A stretch of DNA of 64,000 bases from Marinihelvus sp036351115. Its GTDB lineage: Bacteria > Pseudomonadota > Gammaproteobacteria > Xanthomonadales > SZUA-36. The position numbers and the translations under genes are program-made. Position 1 is the stretch's first letter. The number at the start of each line of letters is the position of its first letter. The notes beneath the pieces are model-generated. The model was not told the DNA's origin, did no database searches, and saw only the letters and a program-made list of their open reading frames with translations. Location of the stretch: contig JAZBOL010000087.1 in assembly GCA_036351115.1 (NCBI GenBank), forward strand, positions 1 to 64,000. Reading direction: 5' to 3'. Below are positions 51,700 through 58,661 of this stretch, piece after piece.

Positions 51700-53274
51700 A
51701 TGCAGGACATTCATCAGCACCGGATCCTGATTCTCGATTTCGGGTCCCAGTACACCCAGCTGATCGCCCGGCGCATCCGCGAGATCGGAGTCTATTGCGA
51801 GATTTACCCCTGGGACGTCACGGACGAGGAAATCCGGGACTTCGCGCCCCGGGGCGTGATCCTGTCCGGCGGCCCCGAATCGGTCACCGCCGCCGACGGC
51901 CCCCGGGCGCCCGGGGTGGTCTTCGATCTCGACGTGCCGCTCCTGGGCATCTGCTACGGCCTGCACACCATGGCGGCCCAGCTGGGTGGCCAGGTCGAGC
52001 CGTCCAGTGAAAAGGAATTCGGCTATGCCCAGGTCCGGCTCGTGGGCGCCTGCGCCCTGACGCGGGATATCGAGGATCACGTCGGCAACGATGGCATCGC
52101 GTCCCTCGACGTGTGGATGAGCCACGGCGACAAGGTCACGGCGCTGCCCGAGGGCTTCGAGCTCGTGGGCGCCACGGAGTCGGCGCCGGTCACCATCATC
52201 GCGGACGAAACGCGCCACTGGTACGGCCTGCAGTTCCACCCGGAGGTCACGCACACGCAGCAGGGCGCCCGGCTGCTGGAGCGCTTCGTGGGCGAAATCT
52301 GCGGCTGTGAAAAGCTCTGGACCGCGGCCAACATCATCGAGGACTCGATTCAGCGCGTGCGCGAGCAGGTGGGGGATGCCCCGGTCCTGCTGGGGCTCTC
52401 CGGCGGCGTCGATTCCAGCGTGGTGGCGGCGCTGCTGCACCGCGCCATCGGCGACCAGCTCACCTGTATCTTCGTCGATACGGGCCTGCTTCGCCTGGGG
52501 GAGGGTGACCAGGTGATGGCGACCTTCGCCGAGCACATGGGCGTCCGGGTGATTCGGGTGGACGCCGGCGACCGTTTCCTCGCGGCGCTCGCGGGCGAGG
52601 CGGACCCGGAACTCAAGCGCAAGATCATCGGCAACCTGTTCATCGAGATCTTCGAGGAGCAGGCCAAGGCCTGCGGCGGTGCGCGCTGGCTGGCGCAGGG
52701 CACGATTTATCCCGACGTGATCGAATCCGCCGGTTCCCGCACCGGCAAGGCGCACGTCATCAAGTCCCACCACAACGTGGGCGGCTTGCCCGAGCGCATG
52801 AACATGGCCCTGGTGGAGCCGCTACGGGAGCTGTTCAAGGACGAGGTCCGCAAGCTCGGGGTCGAGCTCGGCCTGCCGTCCGAAATGGTGTACCGCCACC
52901 CGTTCCCGGGGCCCGGACTCGGCGTGCGGATTCTCGGCGAGGTACGGCCCGAATACGTGGAGCCGCTGCAGCGGGCGGATGACATCTTCATCAGCGAGCT
53001 GCGTCGCCACGACCTGTACGACGACGTGTCGCAGGCCTTTGCGGTCTTCCTGCCGGTGAAATCCGTGGGTGTCGTTGGCGACCAACGCCGCTACGAATGG
53101 GTCGTGGCTCTGCGCGCGGTGCAGACCGTTGATTTCATGACGGCCCGGTGGGCGCCCCTTTCACATGAATTTTTGGCTCACGTATCCTTGCGTATAATCA
53201 ATGAGATAGATGGTATATCTCGAGTGGTTTATGACATATCGGGCAAGCCCCCGGCCACCATTGAATGGGAGTGA
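51700..53274 (+). CDS. guaA: GMP synthase (glutamine-hydrolysing)
   Basis: A 524-residue enzyme aminating XMP to GMP. The class I amidotransferase domain has VILSGGPESV, LLGICYGLHTMAAQLGG with the catalytic cysteine, and LQFHPEVTHTQQG. The ATP-pyrophosphatase domain has VLLGLSGGVDSSVVAALLHRAIG. The dimerisation domain ends HVSLRIINEIDGISRVVYDISGKPPATIEWE. The 3' end from about 53160 to 53238 is AT-rich and uses rare codons, unlike the rest. It is cotranscribed with guaB. Confidence 0.97.
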   Translation: MQDIHQHRILILDFGSQYTQLIARRIREIGVYCEIYPWDVTDEEIRDFAPRGVILSGGPESVTAADGPRAPGVVFDLDVPLLGICYGLHTMAAQLGGQVEPSSEKEFGYAQVRLVGACALTRDIEDHVGNDGIASLDVWMSHGDKVTALPEGFELVGATESAPVTIIADETRHWYGLQFHPEVTHTQQGARLLERFVGEICGCEKLWTAANIIEDSIQRVREQVGDAPVLLGLSGGVDSSVVAALLHRAIGDQLTCIFVDTGLLRLGEGDQVMATFAEHMGVRVIRVDAGDRFLAALAGEADPELKRKIIGNLFIEIFEEQAKACGGARWLAQGTIYPDVIESAGSRTGKAHVIKSHHNVGGLPERMNMALVEPLRELFKDEVRKLGVELGLPSEMVYRHPFPGPGLGVRILGEVRPEYVEPLQRADDIFISELRRHDLYDDVSQAFAVFLPVKSVGVVGDQRRYEWVVALRAVQTVDFMTARWAPLSHEFLAHVSLRIINEIDGISRVVYDISGKPPATIEWE

Positions 53275-53277
53275 GCG

Positions 53278-54468
53278 ATGACCGATAAGGTGCAAAAGGC
53301 GGTGAATTCCGCGGTCCTGGACCAGGTCGGCAAACTGGCGGATGATTTCCAGTCCGCCCGACCGTTCCGTCACGTGGCGATCGACGACTTCTTCCAGCCG
53401 GAGGTGGCCCGGGAGCTGGCCGACCATTTCCCCGCCTTCGACGAAAAGCTCGCCATGAACGAAAACGGCGAGGTGGGCGCCAAGGCCGTCAACGAAAAAG
53501 TCCGCGAGCTGGGCCCGCCCTGGCAGCGACTCGACGACCTCGTGCAGAGCGAGGCCTTCCGGGATCTCATCAGCCGGATCACCGGTGTGCCGCACCTGCA
53601 GTACGACCCGCACTACTTCGGCGGGGGCACGCACGAGAACCTGCACGGCCAGGGCCTCGACGCGCACGTGGACTTCAATTTTCACCCGGTGACCCGCCAG
53701 CACCGCCGTCTGAACCTCATCGTCTACCTGACGGAAGAGTGGCAGGACGAGTGGGGCGGATCGATCCAGCTGCACAAGGATCCCTATCTGCCGCCCTCCG
53801 AGGACGAGATTGCCGTGGTCACGCCCCTGTTCAACCGGGCCGTGATCTTTGAAACCAACGAGCACTCCTGGCACGGCTTTCCGCGCATCGACCTGCCCGA
53901 GGACAAGCGGCATCTGTCACGGCGCAGCTTCGCCCTGTACTACTACACGGTGACCCGCCCGGCGGACGAGCTCGGCGCCGAGCACTCGACGATTTACGTG
54001 GAGCAACACCTGCCGGAGGATCTGAAGGCGGGGGAGCCGCTGCAGCCGGAACAGCTCCAGCACATCCGCAACCTGGTTGCCGCGCGGGATCAGCATCTGC
54101 GCCGGCTCTACGGCAACATCAAGCAACTGTACACGGAGCTCAACGAGCTCAAGGAGCGCGCCGGCCTGCAGCCGCCGCCCGGCATTGCCGACGAGTATCC
54201 CGGCCGACCCGCACCGGCACCGCCTTCCGCGGATGGTGCGGCGCAGTCTCCAGTGGCTGACCCGCCCCCGGCGGCCGAAGCGGACACCGGCGAGCCCCCG
54301 GAAGCCCAGCGCCTGGGCGCAGACCTCGACCGGCTCAAGGCCGAACTGCATCAGCGCGATGCGGTTATCCGGCAGCTGGAGCACCGGGTCGGCGAGTTCG
54401 AGTCATCGACGAGCTGGCGCGTTACGAAGCCCCTCCGGGCGCTGAAGCGGCTCGTGGCCGGCGGTTAG
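53278..54468 (+). CDS. 2-oxoglutarate/Fe(II) oxygenase with C-terminal coiled coil
   Basis: A 396-residue protein. Residues 1-235 form a 2OG-Fe(II) dioxygenase: AHVDFNFHPVTRQHRRLNLIVYLTEEWQDEWGGSIQLH gives HxD, then ETNEHSWHGFP the distal histidine and RRSFALYYYT the 2-oxoglutarate arginine. A linker with LQHIRNLVAARDQHLRRLYGNIKQLYTELNELKERA looks coiled-coil. A proline/alanine-rich stretch follows, then a second coil (RLKAELHQRDAVIRQLEHRVGEFE). The tail ends STSWRVTKPLRALKRLV, a motif common at ends of coiled regions in glycosyltransferases. The start has GGAG seven bases upstream and lies 3 bp after guaA. Confidence 0.8.
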   Translation: MTDKVQKAVNSAVLDQVGKLADDFQSARPFRHVAIDDFFQPEVARELADHFPAFDEKLAMNENGEVGAKAVNEKVRELGPPWQRLDDLVQSEAFRDLISRITGVPHLQYDPHYFGGGTHENLHGQGLDAHVDFNFHPVTRQHRRLNLIVYLTEEWQDEWGGSIQLHKDPYLPPSEDEIAVVTPLFNRAVIFETNEHSWHGFPRIDLPEDKRHLSRRSFALYYYTVTRPADELGAEHSTIYVEQHLPEDLKAGEPLQPEQLQHIRNLVAARDQHLRRLYGNIKQLYTELNELKERAGLQPPPGIADEYPGRPAPAPPSADGAAQSPVADPPPAAEADTGEPPEAQRLGADLDRLKAELHQRDAVIRQLEHRVGEFESSTSWRVTKPLRALKRLVAGG

Positions 54469-54513
54469 GCGACCCACGTCTCGCTGCGACACAGCGCCTC
54501 GAATCTTCGCATC

Positions 54514-54996
54514 GTGAACGCGCAAACGCCGGCACCCGAGGTTGATTCGGCCATGGACGAGCGCTTCATGCGCGAGGCGCTGGCCCTGGCCGCCCGTGCC
54601 GAAGCACAGGACGAGGTGCCGGTCGGCGCCGTGGTGGTGTTCGACGGCGTCATCATCGGCCGCGGCTGGAACCAGACCATCGGGCGTTCCGACCCGACCG
54701 CCCACGCTGAAATCCAGGCGCTTCGCGAAGCGGGAAAAGCCCGGTCAAACTATCGGCTGCGGGACTGTGACCTCTACGTCACCCTGGAGCCGTGTGCCAT
54801 GTGCGCGGGCGCCATGGTGCACGCACGGCTTCGGCGCCTGGTCTTCGGCGCCTTCGACCCCAAGACCGGCGCGGCCGGCAGCGTGTTTTCCCTGCTGCCG
54901 GGCGAGCGTCACAACCACCGGGTCGATGTGGCGGGGGGGTGTCTCGAAGCCGAGTGCGCCGAACAGCTGCGGGCGTTTTTCCGGGCGCGCCGCTGA
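54514..54996 (+). CDS. tadA: tRNA-specific adenosine deaminase
   Basis: A 160-residue deaminase converting A34 to inosine in tRNA-Arg(ACG). Motifs: RFMREALALAARAEAQDEVPVGAVVV, TAHAEIQAL with the zinc histidine and catalytic glutamate, and LEPCAMCAGAMVHARL with the two zinc cysteines. The start GTG at 54514 adds 13 residues; ATG 54553 (MDERFMREA) gives the usual length and may be the true start. It stands 45 bp after the oxygenase gene and converges on the glycosidase-like gene. Confidence 0.93.
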   Translation: MNAQTPAPEVDSAMDERFMREALALAARAEAQDEVPVGAVVVFDGVIIGRGWNQTIGRSDPTAHAEIQALREAGKARSNYRLRDCDLYVTLEPCAMCAGAMVHARLRRLVFGAFDPKTGAAGSVFSLLPGERHNHRVDVAGGCLEAECAEQLRAFFRARR

Positions 54997-55067
54997 TCCC
55001 CTGACGAACAGACACCGAAGGGATTTCTGTCGGCGAACGTCAAAGGTCGCTGGGTCACGACTGGGCC

Positions 55068-57086
55068 TCAGTCCGGATTGACCACCCGCAAGTCCGTCAC
55101 GAGGCAACCCAGGCGGCGTTCGTCGTTCCGAGGCCGAAAGGTCCGGTCCGCGGTGAGGGCGACCTGTACCGATCCTTTGCCGGACCGCGTGTTCCCGGCA
55201 AGGGGGAATCGATGGGTCATATTGTCGGCGCAGGGTGCGGTGGCGATGGTCTCGCCGTCGAGCCGGAGTTCCAGGACGGGTTGGAAGGGCCAGCTTTCCG
55301 GAAGAAAAGTCCGGAATTCCAGTTCGGCCTTCTGTGACCGTGGCCGGTCGAAGCTGCGGGTGACGGTTTTGCCCATCCAGCCGTCATCGAAGAATTCGAA
55401 AGGAGCCGGGTCCGCCCGTGCCAGATCCCGGTTCAGCGCTCGCCAGGCCTCGGCGATGGGTTTGGGTTGCCCCTCCAGGTCACGGATGCCGGTGGGCTGG
55501 ACGAAGCCTGCGAAACTCACGTTGAACAGCTCGAGGTCCGAGATGGCTTCCAGGGTCACCGTGGTCAGGGGTGATACGGCGATATCGATACAGGCTCGGC
55601 CTTCGCCAGAGGTGTCGAGCTCCGCGCGCAGCCTCAGTTGATCGGTATAGACGCGCAGATCCGGCGCGGGATCACCGTCAATGACGGCCTCGACGCAGAG
55701 TTCGGCGGATTCCGGTCCACCGGGCGCGTGAAATTCGTGGCGTCCGAAGCCTCGCTGGAGGCGCTCCCCCGCGCGCAGGGGGTAAGTGGCATCGTTCAAC
55801 TCCAGGTCGATCGCACCCACCCAGTTTCCCTGCCGGGAAGAAAAATCGGGGCTGGCGACGGCGTTGTGGGCATAGTCCCGCCAGGTCCACAGGGCGTAAC
55901 CGTGCGTCAGGCGCTCGAGCACCGGCCTGGCTTTCTCCAGGAACTCGTCCACCTGGTCACGGGGAAGGCGATCGTTCATTTCGAAGCCCGGGGTGAAATC
56001 CTCCACCAGGAACTGGTCGATGAAAATTGGCCGTTCACCGGTCACCGCCCGCAGGCGATTCATCAGGTAGGCCAGGCGCTCCGCCGATTCCTCCGGGGTC
56101 AGGGTCTCACCCTCGTTGGCCCCGCCCATGGCCGGCGCCCAGTACACGGTCGTCCAGGGCGCCCCCGGCAGGTCCCAGGACAGCTCGTGGCTGTGCCAGT
56201 AGGCCAGGTCGCCCGGTGCGTTCCACACCGGGTCCGAGTCGATGCGGATTTCCATGGACAGGGGTGGAAAGACCGCCTGGGCGGGCTTGAAAAACCGCTC
56301 GATCCAGGCGTAGTCGATAAAGTCGAAGAACAGGCCGAAGGCGGGCTCCAGGCGGGCCGGGACGGGCACCTCGTGCCAGGCCTGGAAGGGACGGCCGTAG
56401 CGTCGGGAAACGGCCTCCAGCGTGCTGTAGCGCGCCAGCCAGTCCTGGTACCCGGTCTCGTAGGCCAGCTCGAGGCGGCGCTCGGGGGGCGCCTCGCCGA
56501 AGCCTTCGACGGCCCAGAGGTCTTCCCAGGACAGGAACCCGAACAGCACATTGGGCCGGTCCTGGACCAGGGTCCAGAGTGCGCCGAGGTGCTTGATCCA
56601 GGCCTGGTGAACACCGGGGTCCAGCCACAGCTGCCGAAGCCAGCGGCCCGAGCGGGGCACGGAAGCATCCCAGGCGTAGCTGACCCGCAGCACGACGTCG
56701 AGCTCCGCCTCGGCGGCGAGGTCGATCAGCGCCAGGAGGCGTTCGGCGCGCTGCGGTACCAGGGAACCGTCGGTCATGGCCGGCGAGAAGCCGGGCCAGG
56801 GCACCACGAGCACGACCGTGTTGAAGCCGTCTTCGCGCAGCGCGGCGAAATCCTCCGCCGCCCGCTCCAGCAGGCGCGTGTTCCAGAAGTTGACCGCCCA
56901 GGCCTCACCGAACCAGTGGGCGCCCTTGAGATAGGGCCCGCCAGGGCCCGGTACGCTGCTGATCGGTGTCTCGGGGGTCGTGTCGGACCGCTTACCATCA
57001 CCCGGTGCCGGGAGGTTTTGCCAGGCGAACCAGGCCGCCGCCGCAAGGGCCGCGAGGCCGACCAGGATGAGTAGGGCGCGTTTCAC
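55068..57086 (-). CDS. Exported TIM-barrel glycosidase-like protein
   Basis: A 672-residue protein with an N-terminal signal or anchor (MKRALLILVGLAALAAAAWFAWQNL). The main part resembles clan GH-A beta/alpha barrels: YLKGAHWFGEAWAVNFWN, DFAALREDGFNTVVLVVPWPGFSP, RLLALIDLAAEAELDVVLRVSYAWD. FGFLSWEDLWAVEGF has a candidate acid/base glutamate, and RPIFIDQFLVEDF lies near the expected nucleophile strand. The C-terminal third looks like beta-sandwich modules (residues from about 440). I cannot assign a family or substrate; cellulase-like or exopolysaccharide hydrolase is a guess. It lies convergent to tadA. Confidence 0.6.
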   Translation of the reverse strand: MKRALLILVGLAALAAAAWFAWQNLPAPGDGKRSDTTPETPISSVPGPGGPYLKGAHWFGEAWAVNFWNTRLLERAAEDFAALREDGFNTVVLVVPWPGFSPAMTDGSLVPQRAERLLALIDLAAEAELDVVLRVSYAWDASVPRSGRWLRQLWLDPGVHQAWIKHLGALWTLVQDRPNVLFGFLSWEDLWAVEGFGEAPPERRLELAYETGYQDWLARYSTLEAVSRRYGRPFQAWHEVPVPARLEPAFGLFFDFIDYAWIERFFKPAQAVFPPLSMEIRIDSDPVWNAPGDLAYWHSHELSWDLPGAPWTTVYWAPAMGGANEGETLTPEESAERLAYLMNRLRAVTGERPIFIDQFLVEDFTPGFEMNDRLPRDQVDEFLEKARPVLERLTHGYALWTWRDYAHNAVASPDFSSRQGNWVGAIDLELNDATYPLRAGERLQRGFGRHEFHAPGGPESAELCVEAVIDGDPAPDLRVYTDQLRLRAELDTSGEGRACIDIAVSPLTTVTLEAISDLELFNVSFAGFVQPTGIRDLEGQPKPIAEAWRALNRDLARADPAPFEFFDDGWMGKTVTRSFDRPRSQKAELEFRTFLPESWPFQPVLELRLDGETIATAPCADNMTHRFPLAGNTRSGKGSVQVALTADRTFRPRNDERRLGCLVTDLRVVNPD

Positions 57087-57187
57087 GGTGAGGAGGCAAC
57101 CGGGTCAGGAACGGAAACCCGCGTAGTGTAAGGCATCGCGATGGTGTTGGTGAGTGATGGGCTCGGGGCGGGTTGAGTCGAATGATT

Positions 57188-57532
57188 TCAGTCGAGAGCG
57201 AAGCGCAGGAGATTCAGCAGGCAAACCCCGAGCACGGAGAGCAGGGCGAGACGCAGCAGGCGTGCGCCGGTCTGCTTCGTGATCGAATCCGCGGGGTCGA
57301 CGCTGGACTCGCGACGCAGTCCCCCCGGCGTGATCTCGTAGAACCAGGAAATACCGATGGCGAGCGGGAAAGCGATGATGAGCATGGCGAACACAAAGCG
57401 GAGGACCCAGACGGGCATATCGGCGTAGTCCACGAGCATGGCGTTGAGCTCCAGCAACAACCAGCCCGCTGTGACATAGAGCAGCACGACGTGGAAAAGA
57501 TTGCGGCGGCGAAGTTCCGAAAACAGTGTCAT
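57188..57532 (-). CDS. Small membrane protein, stand-alone copy of a sensor-type N-terminal domain
   Basis: A 114-residue protein with about three membrane helices: NLFHVVLLYVTAGWLLLELNAM, WVLRFVFAMLIIAFPLAIGISWFYEI and LLRLALLSVLGVCLLNLL. The segment FSELRRRNLFHVVLLYVTAGWLLLE...PVWVLRFVFAMLIIAFPLAIGISWFYEITPGGLRRES matches the membrane domain that usually heads long TPR or cyclase-like proteins. Here that long C-terminal part is missing and the protein ends in an extra helix. The start ATG at 57532 gives the family start; a longer frame from 57637 is rejected. It is divergent from deoC. Confidence 0.65.
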   Translation of the reverse strand: MTLFSELRRRNLFHVVLLYVTAGWLLLELNAMLVDYADMPVWVLRFVFAMLIIAFPLAIGISWFYEITPGGLRRESSVDPADSITKQTGARLLRLALLSVLGVCLLNLLRFALD

Positions 57533-57620
57533 GGTCGCGACGTGATCGGCTTCAGGAAAGTCTTCGCTACAGCATGATTGATATACTGTCGGGCCGCAAA
57601 CGCGACCTGGACAAGCCCCC

Positions 57621-58616
57621 ATGACCAATGTGTTCACGCTGCAGCAGCCGGGCGCCGAAGACCATGGCCTGGCGCGTAATCCCGGAATGGATTACACGCC
57701 GGAGTGTTTCGACCGGCTCAGGATCAACCGTAGCGCGGTGGAGCGGCGGGCCGCGACGCTGCCGGCCCGGCGCGCCATCAAGAAGGATTACCAGGCGGCC
57801 TGGCTGTTGAAGGCGGTGACGCTCATCGACCTGACCACCCTGGCGGGGGACGACACGCCCGGCAGGGTCCGCCGCCTGTGCCAGAAAGCGCTGAGACCCG
57901 TCCGGCGGGATCTGCTCGAAGCCCTTGGCATGGCGGATGCCGGCCTGACCACCGGCGCGGTCTGCGTGTACCACAACCTCATTGCCACGGCCGTGGCGGA
58001 ACTGGAAGGCACCGACCTCCCGGTGGCAGCCGTATCCACCGGTTTCCCGGCGGGGCAGATTCCCCTGGAGCTCAAGCTCGCCCAGGTCCGGGCGTCGGTC
58101 GAGGCCGGCGCGAGGGAGATCGACATCGTCATCTCGCGGAGCAAGGTGCTCACAGGCGACTGGCGCGGCCTCTTTGACGAAATGAAAGCCTACCGGGAGG
58201 CCTGTGGCGAGGCGCATGTCAAGGCCATCCTCGCGACCGGCGAGCTGGCCACCCTGACCCAGGTTGCCCGCGCCAGCTGGGTCTGTATGCAGGCGGGGGC
58301 GGATTTCATCAAGACGTCCACGGGCAAGGAAACGGTCAACGCGACGCTGCCGGTCAGCCTGGTCATGGTGCGCGCCATCCGCGATTATCACCGGCTGACG
58401 GGCTACAAGGTGGGGTACAAGCCCGCCGGCGGCATCGGCAAGGCCAAGGAAGCCCTGGCCTACATGACGCTGATGAAGGAGGAGCTCGGCCGCGACTGGC
58501 TGGATCCTCACCTGTTCCGCTTTGGCGCCAGCAGCCTGCTCGGGGACATCGAGCGACAGCTCGAGCATCACGTCACCGGTCACTATTCCGTGGCTTACCG
58601 CCATCCCATGGGCTAG
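57621..58616 (+). CDS. deoC: Deoxyribose-phosphate aldolase
   Basis: A 331-residue class I aldolase splitting 2-deoxyribose 5-phosphate to glyceraldehyde 3-phosphate and acetaldehyde. The Schiff-base lysine is about Lys231 in ADFIKTSTGKETVNATL. Other marks are LIDLTTLAGDD, VCVYHNLIATAVAEL, VAAVSTGFPAGQIPLELKLAQVRASVEAGAREIDIVISR and GYKVGYKPAGGIGKAKEAL. It has the longer N-terminus of the eukaryote-like DeoC type. The next gene, an ALDH16-type dehydrogenase, could oxidise the acetaldehyde, so they are probably a pathway pair. Confidence 0.94.
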   Translation: MTNVFTLQQPGAEDHGLARNPGMDYTPECFDRLRINRSAVERRAATLPARRAIKKDYQAAWLLKAVTLIDLTTLAGDDTPGRVRRLCQKALRPVRRDLLEALGMADAGLTTGAVCVYHNLIATAVAELEGTDLPVAAVSTGFPAGQIPLELKLAQVRASVEAGAREIDIVISRSKVLTGDWRGLFDEMKAYREACGEAHVKAILATGELATLTQVARASWVCMQAGADFIKTSTGKETVNATLPVSLVMVRAIRDYHRLTGYKVGYKPAGGIGKAKEALAYMTLMKEELGRDWLDPHLFRFGASSLLGDIERQLEHHVTGHYSVAYRHPMG

Positions 58617-58661
58617 GCGGTCAGGTCTCACGCAAGGAACACCTTTCAGGGGTATCAGGTC

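Noticed and set aside
50137..52773. 878-residue open frame on the minus strand
   Set aside because: It is antisense to guaB and guaA, both fully supported by catalytic motifs; the composition is that of a shadow frame.
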